Assembly (NCBI GenBank): GCA_040877415.1 | Contig: JBBDNV010000150.1 | Location: 1 to 64,000 of the forward strand | Direction of reading: 5' to 3' | DNA from: JBBDNV01 sp040877415 | Lineage (GTDB): Bacteria; Planctomycetota; Planctomycetia; Pirellulales; PALSA-1355 | Length of the DNA stretch: 64,000 bases | Shown: piece after piece, positions 1 through 7,263 of the stretch | How the letters are laid out: the number at the start of each line of letters is the position of its first letter | How positions within the stretch are numbered: position 1 is the first letter of the stretch | Made by a program: the position numbers and the translations under genes | The notes under the pieces: generated by a model | Seen by the model: only the letters and a program-made list of their open reading frames with translations | Database searches by the model: none | Told to the model about the DNA's origin: nothing

Positions 1-2035
1 ACCAGCCGGTGCGGTTCCCCTTGAACCCGGGCACGAAGCGCGTCTCCCAGGTTTCCGCGAGAATGTGTTTCGCGAAGGACAGGTGAGCCGTGCGGTTGGG
101 CCGGCCGTCGATGCTCGGCGGATTGAAGACCCGCAGCGCGCCGGGCAGGAGCGACCCGTCATCGGCTTGGCCCGCCAGGAAGCCCTCGTGGACTTTAAGC
201 TTCCAGTGGTCGGAGTTCATGATCACGATCGGCACGCCACCGGGAAAACTCACGTGCCAGTTGTCGCCGATGATCAGGCGAGCGGAGTCCTGTGGGCGGC
301 GATAGGGTGACTCGCCCTTCGACGGCATGAAGGCGCCATAGCCAACCTGCGAGCAGAACACCTGCACGGGCTGCGTGTTCCAGCTCTCATGCTTCCAGCC
401 GGTGTCGATCAAGGCTAGATCGGCGAATAGCTCCTCGCCCGCTGAAGAGACGAACGGAGATTGCTGCTGAGCCTCGTGCCAGGCGAACAACCCCTCCAAG
501 ATCAACACCTCACAGTCCGAGGCCGGGCGATTCTCGGTCAGGAACTCGAAGAAGTCGTAATAGATGATGCAGCCGGCCGCGTGCTCGTCCCAAGCGATCA
601 CGACATAGTGCAGGCCTAGCTTCTGCACATCCGCCCCAACCGTGATGCAAACCGTGCCGTCGGGAACGACCTGCTTTTCCAAGCCGCTCAGACAATTGTT
701 TTGGATGTGATAGGCGGTCAAGACGAGCTGCCGCGCCGCGCCTTCGTCCTCGAGAGGATCGTTGTCCAATTCCGCGGCGACCGCTTCGGAGCCGAGGCGG
801 GCAACTTCGTTGTAGTAGTGCTGAAGCGAGGTCGCCTCGACTTGCGAGCTGTCGGGCAGCACCGTGCCGTCGAAACGATGCTCGTTGGCCACCTGCGCGC
901 CGGCGTCCATGCTCTCGCGGTTGTCCAGATAGAACTGGTGCGACTGCCGGCAATGCTCGTCTCGGCTGCGGCCCGCAGAGAACTCACGAAACTCCTTCTC
1001 GCGCAGCAGGACGTATTCGTCCCACAGGTCCTTGCGCTCCGGCGGCTTGACCAGATAGCGGAACCGCTTGCCCTTCCAGGTTGGTTTTTGTTCGGCGTCT
1101 GTGCATCGGAACGATACGCACGTACGGTTCTGCAGCGTGGTGAGCATCACGCGGCCGATGGCCTTCTGCTGGCTGCCGAGCCCACCCAGCGCACGGTCGA
1201 TCCGATCTTCGAGCTTCTTGCCCTGCTCGGCGCTTCGGACCGTTTCTTCCGTCTCGGGGTCGTCGATGCCGACCAGCTGCGGCCGCCGGCCCTTGCGCTT
1301 GAGCCCGCGAATGGCTGAGTCCAAACCGCGTGTGGCGATGATGGCCTGCGCCGATGGAGAACCCGGCACGTTCGGGAAGACGATCTCCTGCCCACACCAA
1401 CTGAACTTGCTGGAGGCCATCTGGAACGGCTCGCCGCTGTCGTGCCGCTCTCCGGTCACCAACTGATAACCGGCGCGGTTGGGCGTGTTCTCAAGGGCCC
1501 GAACCGGAACGCAAACCTCGGGGTAATCCGCAAGCAAGAGTGGGTTGTCCTCGATCGCCGACTTGATCGTGTCGAGCGAATCGCTGGCAAGCGTGCCGGT
1601 CGCAGCGCAAAGCACAGAGAACGACAGCACGCCTTGCAGCGTGTACTTGAGCAGCAGGCGTTCGAAGATCGTGGTCTTGCCCTCGCCGCGACTGGCGGCA
1701 ATCGCCTGGTCACCGCCGAACAGAATTGCGTGTCGAATCGCGCTAATCATTTCTCGTTGCTGCGTGGTGAACTCATACCAGAACGGATCTTTGAGCCCGC
1801 ATCCGGTTCCGAAGTAGTGCATGAGCCAGGCGATGTCGTCAGCCTCGAGTCGCTCGCGCCGGGCCCGGTCGGCACAGGGCGGGATGACGACCTCCTTGGA
1901 TGCCGCGCGCTGAGCCCGCTTGCGTTCGACATCGCGTTCACGTTCCGACGCACCACCGGTGAGCTTGTCCAATACGGCAAGCTGCTTCCGTAGCGACTTG
2001 GCTTTTTCTTGGGCCTCTTTACGAAGCTGGGACAC
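1..2035 (-). CDS. Phage terminase large subunit (3' end beyond window)
   Basis: Packaging ATPase/nuclease that would cut and load phage DNA into procapsids. My translation of the complement gives one open frame of about 678 residues that starts at GTG 2035 and is still open at position 1. An AGGAG lies 10 nt upstream of the GTG. A Walker A-like AASRGEGKTT sits near residues 113-122 and a Walker B-like LVGIDDPE near 254-261, followed by a long C-terminal part with acidic residues (ITVGADVQ) typical of the nuclease domain. Layout resembles GpA-type terminases. A neighbouring small terminase is not evident. Identification as a terminase is firm; the subfamily is not. The gene is in the same orientation as the replication genes to its right. 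Confidence 0.85.
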   Translation of the reverse strand, partial: MSQLRKEAQEKAKSLRKQLAVLDKLTGGASERERDVERKRAQRAASKEVVIPPCADRARRERLEADDIAWLMHYFGTGCGLKDPFWYEFTTQQREMISAIRHAILFGGDQAIAASRGEGKTTIFERLLLKYTLQGVLSFSVLCAATGTLASDSLDTIKSAIEDNPLLLADYPEVCVPVRALENTPNRAGYQLVTGERHDSGEPFQMASSKFSWCGQEIVFPNVPGSPSAQAIIATRGLDSAIRGLKRKGRRPQLVGIDDPETEETVRSAEQGKKLEDRIDRALGGLGSQQKAIGRVMLTTLQNRTCVSFRCTDAEQKPTWKGKRFRYLVKPPERKDLWDEYVLLREKEFREFSAGRSRDEHCRQSHQFYLDNRESMDAGAQVANEHRFDGTVLPDSSQVEATSLQHYYNEVARLGSEAVAAELDNDPLEDEGAARQLVLTAYHIQNNCLSGLEKQVVPDGTVCITVGADVQKLGLHYVVIAWDEHAAGCIIYYDFFEFLTENRPASDCEVLILEGLFAWHEAQQQSPFVSSAGEELFADLALIDTGWKHESWNTQPVQVFCSQVGYGAFMPSKGESPYRRPQDSARLIIGDNWHVSFPGGVPIVIMNSDHWKLKVHEGFLAGQADDGSLLPGALRVFNPPSIDGRPNRTAHLSFAKHILAETWETRFVPGFKGNRTGW

Positions 2036-2082
2036 ACGCGTCGCTCTCCTTTAGTTCCGTTCCGACGGCTAGTCCAAACGCG

Positions 2083-2168
2083 CCACGTTGGCCCACGTCG
2101 CGGCCCTCGGGCGAAGGTGGCCCCAGAGGCCAGCACAGTGGGCGGTTCGCCACGTGGCCCACACGTCG
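2083..2168. repeat. CCACGT-rich imperfect direct repeat, left copy
   Basis: Contains CCACGTTGGCCCACGTCG at 2083-2100 and CCACGTGGCCCACACGTCG at 2150-2168, 67 nt apart start to start. A related pair with almost the same spacing lies at 3045-3129. The first element can also fold as a CGCG/ACGT hairpin. The copies bracket the two genes that run opposite to the rest of the phage region. It could be operator sites, paired hairpins or the scar of an insertion. Confidence 0.5.
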
Positions 2169-2332
2169 CCCGTGTCGACCGCCAAGGAAAACAGCGTCGG
2201 TTTCCGCTGGAAAAGAACCTGTCGAAATCTGGCGGAATCTTGCCCAGCCGCGCTTGATGTTCCGCGCGATCGATGGCTCATGTGTGACTGTCCGAACGGG
2301 GCATGCAGACACAAACCACAAGGAGCCAAACG

Positions 2333-2584
2333 ATGCACGCGAACAACGACGATCGAATGAGCGGGGCGGTTGACCAGGAGGCCTTCGAGAAGGTCATCCG
2401 CGACAACCTGTCGCCCGAGGGCGTGGCCACGATCATCGCTTTCCTGCAGCCCGCCGCGTTCTACAAGCCAGCCAACGAAGACGCGGTTCGCGGGCTGCAG
2501 CAGGCCGAATGGCTGGCCGACACGCTCACCGAGATGTTGGGCGTGGACGAGGTGAACCGCTTGATGGAAGAGCTGGGCCTGTAA
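2333..2584 (+). CDS. Small acidic phage protein, unknown function
   Basis: An 83-residue protein with no recognised family. ATG 2333 is preferred because AAGGAG lies 7-8 nt upstream; an in-frame ATG at 2303 has no such site and one at 2357 is also possible. The body is acidic and predicted helical (EAFEKVIRDNLSPEGVATII and a VNRLMEELGL tail). It is followed by a hairpin at 2591-2609 and by the HARE-HTH gene on the same strand. Both genes run opposite to all flanking phage genes, so they are probably a separately expressed cassette. Confidence 0.6.
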   Translation: MHANNDDRMSGAVDQEAFEKVIRDNLSPEGVATIIAFLQPAAFYKPANEDAVRGLQQAEWLADTLTEMLGVDEVNRLMEELGL

Positions 2585-2590
2585 GCCGAA

Positions 2591-2609
2591 ACGCCGGCTT
2601 GGCCGGCGT
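2591..2609 (+). terminator. Perfect 8-bp hairpin after 2333-2584
   Basis: ACGCCGGC and GCCGGCGT are separated by a 3-nt loop, 6 nt after the TAA. There is no T-run after it, so it may slow or end transcription only weakly, or protect the mRNA 3' end. Confidence 0.35.
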
Positions 2610-2680
2610 CGTTCGCGGGTGGTTCCGCGAGCCTGATGATGGCAGCCAACCCATCGCACCCGTTCCCGAGGAGATGAGAC

Positions 2681-3016
2681 ATGGCTACGAAGAAAGCCCC
2701 TAAGAAGCCCACCCCCAAATCGCCGAAGGCCAAGGGCACCAAGTCCGCACCCGCCAAGAAGGCCAAGGCCGCGAGCGACAAGCCGAAGAAGCTCAGCGCG
2801 CTGGATGCCGCCGCGCAGGTCTTGGCCGCATCGAAGCAGCCGATGAACGCCAAGGAGATGATTGACGCGATGGCCGCGAAAGGTCTGTGGACCAGCCCCG
2901 GCGGCAAGACGCCGCACGCAACGCTCTATAGCGCCATACTGCGAGAGATCAACGCGATGGGCAAAGGCGCCCGATTCAAGAAGACCGATCGCGGCCAATT
3001 CGCGTCCAACGGGTAG
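2681..3016 (+). CDS. HARE-HTH (HB1/ASXL-like) winged-helix DNA-binding protein
   Basis: A 111-residue protein. Residues 1-37 are a Lys/Ala/Pro-rich basic tail. Residues about 38-108 match the HARE-HTH fold: LSALDAAAQVLAAS, MNAKEMIDAMAAKGLW, TPHATLYSAILREI and a final FKKTDRGQFA hairpin. This domain occurs in eukaryotic chromatin proteins and RNA polymerase delta subunits, and in bacteria is often linked to DNA modification or phage genes. A GAGGAG lies 6 nt before the ATG. A likely role is a DNA-binding regulator or nucleoid-like phage protein; the adjacent methylase gene makes a link to modified DNA conceivable. Terminates at the hairpin 3041-3070. Confidence 0.8.
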   Translation: MATKKAPKKPTPKSPKAKGTKSAPAKKAKAASDKPKKLSALDAAAQVLAASKQPMNAKEMIDAMAAKGLWTSPGGKTPHATLYSAILREINAMGKGARFKKTDRGQFASNG

Positions 3017-3040
3017 CGCCCGCGACGGGCTTCCGCCCAA

Positions 3041-3070
3041 CGCCCCACGTTCGCCACGTCGGGGCGTTTT
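3041..3070 (+). terminator. Rho-independent terminator candidate after HARE-HTH gene
   Basis: CGCCCC (3041-3046) pairs with GGGGCG (3061-3066). An inner ACGT/ACGT pairing with a one-base bulge extends the stem, and the sequence continues TTTTCT. It lies 25 nt after the TAG at 3016. It overlaps the right-hand CCACGT-rich repeat, so some of the motif conservation there may reflect hairpin function. Confidence 0.5.
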
Positions 3071-3129
3071 CTCGTTGGTAGCTTCCGTGGCCAACCCGAC
3101 TCCACGGCCGCCACGTGGGCCAGACGTCG
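3045..3129. repeat. CCACGT-rich imperfect direct repeat, right copy
   Basis: CCACGTTCGCCACGTCG at 3045-3061 and CCACGTGGGCCAGACGTCG at 3111-3129 repeat, in the same order and with nearly the same spacing (66 nt), the elements at 2083-2168. A 9-bp inverted repeat CGCCACGTG (3109-3117) / CACGTGGCG (3134-3142) adds to the cluster and runs into the 3' end of the methylase gene. Confidence 0.5.
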
Positions 3130-3132
3130 CGT

Positions 3133-4452
3133 TCACGTGGCGACCTCCTCGGCCCGCTCGGCCTTGCGCCCCGTAAAAGCCTCCCACCGTTGAACGATGA
3201 CGTCCGCGTAAAGGCAATCAAGTTCCATCAGGAATGCTCGCCGTTGCGTCTGCTCGGCGGCTACAAGCGTCGAACCGCTGCCGCCGAACAGGTCCAAAAC
3301 ATTCTCGCCTGGGCGCGATGAGTACCGCATGGCTCGAGCGGCGAGCTCGACCGGCTTCTCGGTGAGATGCACCATGCTCTGCGGGTTGATCTTCTTGATG
3401 CTCCATACGTCGACGGCGTTGGCCGGCCCTAGGTACACGTGCGCGGCGCCCTCGCGCCAGCCATAGAAGCACCACTCGTGGTTGCCCATGAAGTCTTTGC
3501 GGGTCAGCACCGGGTGCTCCTTCACCCAGATGATCGCCTGGGAGAAGTAGAGCTCGCAGGCCTTCAACACCGGCGGGTAGTTGCCACAGTTCGCATACCC
3601 ACCCCAGATATAGAACACGCGGCCAGGCTGAAGCACGCGGGCGATGTTGCCGAACCAAGCGGCGAGCAACTCGTCGAACGCAGCGTCGGTGACAAAGTCG
3701 TTGGCGAGCGGACGGTCCTTGGCTCGCAGCTTCTTCCCGGTCGGTTTGGACTTCTCAGGGTGCCGTGCCAGGTCGAGCGACTGGTGATGCTTGGGCCCGG
3801 CGAAGGAACTCAGGCCGGCGGCGATCGCATTGTTCGAACGCGGCTCGACCTTCACGTTGTACGGCGGATCGGTGTTGACCAGGTGGATCACCGCGCCGTC
3901 GAGCAGCCGATCAACATCCTCAGGCTTGCTGGAGTCACCGCAGAGCAGACGGTGGTTTCCTAAGATCCACAGGTCGCCCGGCTGCGTGGTCGCTTCGTCC
4001 GGTGGGGCAGGAACCTCGTCCTCGACGATCTCCGCACCGTCGTCTTGCAGACCGGCCTCGTCAGCCAGCTCCGCCAGCATCTGCTGGAGTGCCTCGCTAT
4101 CGACATCGATCTGGCGCAGCAGCTCTTTCAGCTTCTCGGGATCGGTTTCCGCCATCGCGGCCAAGGGGTCGACGGTCGCCAGGAGCTTGGCGGCCTCCTT
4201 CTCGTCAACGTCGAGCACCAGGACGGGCCATTCGCTGTCGGGCGCCACGTCTGCACGCAGGTGCCCGTCGATCAGTTGCAGCCCCGCTGGCGTCTCGCGC
4301 ACGAGGAGCGCGTCGGCGATTCCGACCTCGGCCAGGATGCCGCGCATTGCATCTTGCTGCGCTTTCGGATGCGTTCGCCAGTTCGCGGGATTCGGCAGGA
4401 TCTCGCTGGCTTTGACGCGGCGCAGCTCTTTAATCCGATCACGAAGCTTCAT
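3133..4452 (-). CDS. ParB-like domain / DNA amino-methyltransferase fusion
   Basis: A 439-residue protein that would methylate an exocyclic amino group (N6-adenine or N4-cytosine) in DNA using SAM. Residues about 10-95 form a ParB/Srx-like domain with IDGHLRA at 61-67. The catalytic DPPY is at 195-198 and the SAM-binding FGGSGST at 389-395, so the motif order is catalytic first, as in beta-class enzymes. There is no neighbouring restriction endonuclease other than the HNH protein at 4693-5064. Such fusions are common in phages, where they protect phage DNA or regulate expression. The ATG overlaps the next gene upstream (4449-4718) by 4 nt, so they are probably co-translated. Confidence 0.88.
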   Translation of the reverse strand: MKLRDRIKELRRVKASEILPNPANWRTHPKAQQDAMRGILAEVGIADALLVRETPAGLQLIDGHLRADVAPDSEWPVLVLDVDEKEAAKLLATVDPLAAMAETDPEKLKELLRQIDVDSEALQQMLAELADEAGLQDDGAEIVEDEVPAPPDEATTQPGDLWILGNHRLLCGDSSKPEDVDRLLDGAVIHLVNTDPPYNVKVEPRSNNAIAAGLSSFAGPKHHQSLDLARHPEKSKPTGKKLRAKDRPLANDFVTDAAFDELLAAWFGNIARVLQPGRVFYIWGGYANCGNYPPVLKACELYFSQAIIWVKEHPVLTRKDFMGNHEWCFYGWREGAAHVYLGPANAVDVWSIKKINPQSMVHLTEKPVELAARAMRYSSRPGENVLDLFGGSGSTLVAAEQTQRRAFLMELDCLYADVIVQRWEAFTGRKAERAEEVAT

Positions 4453-4718
4453 TTGGCATCCTCGCCGTGCAGGGGAGCCAAGTCGACTAGCTGAAGCTTG
4501 GCATCGGGGTGTATGTAAAAGCTATGCTCGCATCCAGCCTCGCACCTGAAGTCGATCGACACAGCGCCGTCCTCGTACCGGTAAATGCCGGTTATCGCGA
4601 CCTTGCAGGTCATCATCCCACCAACGAGCTCCTGCACTTTCTTGATGACATCGCGCGACGGCGGATGGGGATCACGATCGAAACTGTACCGGCTAACTCC
4701 GACCATTTGCTTCTCCAT
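4449..4718 (-). CDS. Small phage protein with Cys pair, unknown function
   Basis: An 89-residue protein not assigned to a family. It contains IDFRCEAGCEHSFYIH, where two Cys and two His could bind a metal, and otherwise looks like a small alpha/beta domain. It overlaps the methylase start by 4 nt and the HNH gene end by 26 nt, in the compact arrangement of a phage operon. A later in-frame ATG at residue 5 (MVGVSRY) is an alternative start. Confidence 0.6.
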   Translation of the reverse strand: MEKQMVGVSRYSFDRDPHPPSRDVIKKVQELVGGMMTCKVAITGIYRYEDGAVSIDFRCEAGCEHSFYIHPDAKLQLVDLAPLHGEDAK

Positions 4719-5064
4719 CTTGGCTCCGGTCCGCCCAAGCCACGACCTCGTGGCACAGCTGAATGAACTCGTCCTGCGTCATCGTGCCTTTGGCATGGTT
4801 CACCGACGTGAGCACCACCTGCATGTTCTCGATGGCGTGGGCCCCGCCTCGAGATACCGGGATCACGTGATCAAGTGATGCGTTGCTCGGCGTTAGGCGT
4901 TGCCCCGTCAGGGCACACCGGAAGTTCTGCCGCTCCAAGAGCGCCATGATCTCTGGCACCTTGATTCGCTCGAGCTCTTTCTCGCCATCGTCGGGAAACG
5001 TTAGTGCACCACAATTGCCAGCTTCCAGATAACCGGTGTTGATGTTGCCGTCGTCTACTCGCAT
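4693..5064 (-). CDS. HNH endonuclease
   Basis: A 123-residue protein with an HNH core at about residues 49-93: FRCALTG, LDHVIPVSRGG (D65-H66), IENMQVV (N80) and NHAKG (H90). The usual CxxC knuckle pairs are incomplete (one Cys in FRCALTG), so the zinc-binding variant is probably absent. A GGAGGATGATCC precedes the ATG. Small HNH proteins near terminases often assist DNA packaging cleavage or act as homing or nicking enzymes. Here the gene lies between packaging and replication genes and next to a methylase, so a restriction partner role is an alternative. Confidence 0.8.
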   Translation of the reverse strand: MRVDDGNINTGYLEAGNCGALTFPDDGEKELERIKVPEIMALLERQNFRCALTGQRLTPSNASLDHVIPVSRGGAHAIENMQVVLTSVNHAKGTMTQDEFIQLCHEVVAWADRSQDGEANGRS

Positions 5065-5120
5065 GGATCATCCTCCGAATGGCTTCGTCCCAGGTTCTCG
5101 CGGGGCGTCTGGTCCGCGAC

Positions 5121-5267
5121 CTAACTTCCCCACTTCGCTGCCGCTCGTACCGCCTGACCCTCTTTGACTGGTTCGTGGACCAGATGTATATCCGTCGCTT
5201 CCAGCCACGAAGGGAATTGAGCCGGGCAGAAAGTACGGCGTTGTGGTAAGCCCTTACGTACCAACAT
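5121..5267 (-). CDS. Possible 48-residue protein in an otherwise gene-poor stretch
   Basis: The stretch 5065-5383 has no convincing gene. The most protein-like frame here begins at ATG 5267 (MLVRKGLPQRR...) and stops at TAG 5123. A longer frame across 4871-5344 is Arg/Trp-rich and runs through the HNH gene, which is typical of a non-coding frame. There is no clear ribosome-binding site, so this is a weak call. Confidence 0.2.
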   Translation of the reverse strand: MLVRKGLPQRRTFCPAQFPSWLEATDIHLVHEPVKEGQAVRAAAKWGS

Positions 5268-5383
5268 TCCCAGTCGTTGTGTGTCATGTCATTTTCCAAG
5301 GACGGACTCTGTCTTGGGCGGCCGAGCGCGGGGTGGGAAACCATGTGGCGTAGGCCCGAAAAGTACCTAAGAGCCTGGGGGGG

Positions 5384-5686
5384 TCATATGGCCTGAGCTC
5401 CTCGCACTTTGAATTCCTTTTCCTGTGCAGCCTGGCCAAAGCCGGTCGACCACCATCGGTAGAACCAGAAGCCAGCTTGGTTCGCGTCGATCACCGAGTA
5501 GTACTGGCCCACCGCTTCCTTAACGACGTTCCCACCAACGCCAAACGTGTACGTGGTCACGACGCCGGCAGGCGTGCGGATCGAGAGCTTGACGACATCG
5601 GGGTCGATGATGTTCTCGGTGTCGGCGTCCGTGAACGTGGCCGACACCCGCACAACGTCGCCAAGATCGTGGAGGTTGTACGGCAT
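5384..5686 (-). CDS. Small phage protein, beta-rich, unknown function
   Basis: A 100-residue protein from ATG 5686 (MPYNLHDLGDVVRVSATF). It is predicted to be a beta-sandwich (VVKLSIRTPAGVVTTYTFGV, GFWFYRWWSTG), as in many virion accessory or Ig-like proteins. The start overlaps the stop of the DNRLRE gene as TGATG, indicating translational coupling. An upstream GTG at 5719 is possible but would overlap the previous gene by 34 nt. A role as a structural or adsorption component is inferred from context only. Confidence 0.6.
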   Translation of the reverse strand: MPYNLHDLGDVVRVSATFTDADTENIIDPDVVKLSIRTPAGVVTTYTFGVGGNVVKEAVGQYYSVIDANQAGFWFYRWWSTGFGQAAQEKEFKVRGAQAI

Positions 5687-6330
5687 CAGCAGCCCTCGTC
5701 CTGCACAGCGACCGCCCACACTGCTGTGTCACCCGTCTCGACGCACCAAACCGGGTGCTCGTAGTTCACCACCAGCGTCGGACGAAACGCGGGGTTGGCA
5801 TTGCCCGACGAATAGCAGTCCAGACGCTGCAATCCGCTTTCTGCAGCTCCCTTGATCAGCACGTCGAGAATCCCAGCGCGGTTCTCGATTGCATCCTCGA
5901 CCAACGGCTTGATTTGGTTGAAAACCAGATTCTGAATGAACGTGTGGCTGACCGATTGCACTGGCGTCGGGTCGTAATCCCCGCCGAGGAAGATCCACGC
6001 ACGGCCGAGGTCGTAGACGTTCCAGGTCGCTCCAAATTCCGTCCAGTCCGGCTGGGTCAGGCGATGGATGCTAAACGTCTCGTTGGTGATATTCCCGCCT
6101 GCCGCAGTAAGTGTCAGCGTCGCGTCAACGATCGTGGCCGTGATGAGCGACGTCAGGTCGAATCGCAGGATCGCTCGGAACAGCGATTGCGAGTCCTTGC
6201 CGAGGTTCTGCGTACCGACAATCAGTGCGAAGTCGTCTCCGTAGTTGTTGTTGACCAACACGCCGTCGGCGATGTAGGTATCGCGGTGGTTCAGGTCAGC
6301 CTCCGATGGTTGCAGCGTGAGCGTCAGCAC
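5686..6330 (-). CDS. DNRLRE-domain protein
   Basis: A 214-residue beta-rich protein with the hallmarks of the DNRLRE family: RAILRFDLTSLITA near residues 52-65, strand-rich VDATLTLTAAGG, FSIHRLTQPDWTEFGATWN and a C-terminal LVVNYE strand. DNRLRE modules are found in extracellular carbohydrate-active and adhesive proteins. In a phage context such a module could form part of a fibre or decoration protein. No signal peptide is seen. Coupled on both sides: the start touches the upstream gene at 6330 and the stop overlaps the downstream ATG. Confidence 0.75.
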   Translation of the reverse strand: MLTLTLQPSEADLNHRDTYIADGVLVNNNYGDDFALIVGTQNLGKDSQSLFRAILRFDLTSLITATIVDATLTLTAAGGNITNETFSIHRLTQPDWTEFGATWNVYDLGRAWIFLGGDYDPTPVQSVSHTFIQNLVFNQIKPLVEDAIENRAGILDVLIKGAAESGLQRLDCYSSGNANPAFRPTLVVNYEHPVWCVETGDTAVWAVAVQDEGC

Positions 6331-6824
6331 TAGCGGGCGATCTCCGCGAGTTTCGTGTCAACCGCCGCCCGCAGCGCATCCAAGCTGCCTTCGAGGCGAC
6401 AAGTCCAAGGCTTGCGCTTCGTCGGATCGTCACCACGCCCGATCGGCTTGTAGCCCATGGGCGTGAGTTCGCCGGTGCCGAGTGCATCGAACCAAGCTTT
6501 CTCGGTAGTGTCGCGCGCTGGAATGACCGACAGTCCGCGCTGGCCGGGATTCTCCTCTGCCCAGACGCTTAGCATGCGGTAGAAGGCCTCGCGATTGAGC
6601 GCCGTGAAGCCGAGTAGACGCGGGCCCAGCCACAGTCCAAAACCCATGAGCACGCCGTGGTCGAGGGCGACCACCAACGAGAACCCCTGCGACAAGAGAT
6701 TGGCGATGTCCTCAGCGGTCTTCTGCGGCGATCCGTACCACCACGAGTTCGAGTCTTGTGCCTTGGCGTTCCAGAATTCGGCAACGGCGCTTGCGTGGTT
6801 GACCGCTCCTTTGATGACTTCCAT
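6330..6824 (-). CDS. Phage-type acetyltransferase-like protein (tentative)
   Basis: A 164-residue protein. The pattern FSLVVALDHGVLMGFGLWLGP followed by GQRGLSVIPARDTTEKAWFD resembles the GNAT-like folds seen in small phage proteins, but the Q/RxxGxG/A acetyl-CoA signature is not clear. It could instead be a virion or host-takeover protein. Start ATG 6824 (MEVIKGAVNHAS); its last base is shared with the start of the DNRLRE gene. Function is uncertain. Confidence 0.5.
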   Translation of the reverse strand: MEVIKGAVNHASAVAEFWNAKAQDSNSWWYGSPQKTAEDIANLLSQGFSLVVALDHGVLMGFGLWLGPRLLGFTALNREAFYRMLSVWAEENPGQRGLSVIPARDTTEKAWFDALGTGELTPMGYKPIGRGDDPTKRKPWTCRLEGSLDALRAAVDTKLAEIAR

Positions 6825-6896
6825 CAGAATGCCTCTCCTCTGCTTCGCTCCGTCACATGTAATCGTACCCGTGCAACCGTCGATCCCGGTCGATTC

Positions 6897-7094
6897 CTAC
6901 AACACTTTCTGTTCACCCCGCGGCTCGCGGCGCTCGGCTCGCGCCTTGAACGTCTGTCGGCAATACTTGCACCGTAGATACTGCAAGCGCCAATGCGTCC
7001 CGGTCGCTCGACTGCTGCGCACGTACAGCGTGCCGCGTTTGCATCGCGGGCACGCATCGCCAGGACGTGAATTTGTGATCGGCAGCCACGGCAT
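6897..7094 (-). CDS. Small zinc-ribbon protein
   Basis: A 65-residue protein from ATG 7094 (MPWLPITNSRPG). CPRCKRG and LRCKYC form a four-Cys zinc ribbon separated by about 20 residues, followed by a basic tail (KARAERREPRG). Similar single-ribbon proteins in phages bind DNA or RNA polymerase. The frame continues upstream to 7283 but that part is low-complexity and lies in the untranslated spacer before the primase gene end. The spacer 7095-7263 holds nothing else I can support. Confidence 0.6.
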   Translation of the reverse strand: MPWLPITNSRPGDACPRCKRGTLYVRSSRATGTHWRLQYLRCKYCRQTFKARAERREPRGEQKVL

Positions 7095-7263
7095 GTTCAA
7101 TAACTCCGCACGAACGGCACCACGGGAACGGTGGAGAAGATAGATAAAGAGAGAGTTGTTACTTATTGCTGTTATTGCTCCCCCCGCGCGCGTTTCTCTG
7201 TCTCCCTTCGCGCTCGTGTGTGTGAACCGCCGTGCAACAACTGCAAGAAGCGCAAGAAGCGAT

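Noticed and set aside
2069..3217. Long minus-strand open frame of 382 residues
   Set aside because: It is Arg/Gly/His-rich, runs antisense through the HARE-HTH gene and both repeat blocks, and has no start signal; G+C-rich DNA yields such frames by chance.
4871..5344. Minus-strand frame of 157 residues across the HNH gene
   Set aside because: Its downstream half overlaps the HNH gene in another frame and it is Arg/Trp-rich throughout; no ribosome-binding site.
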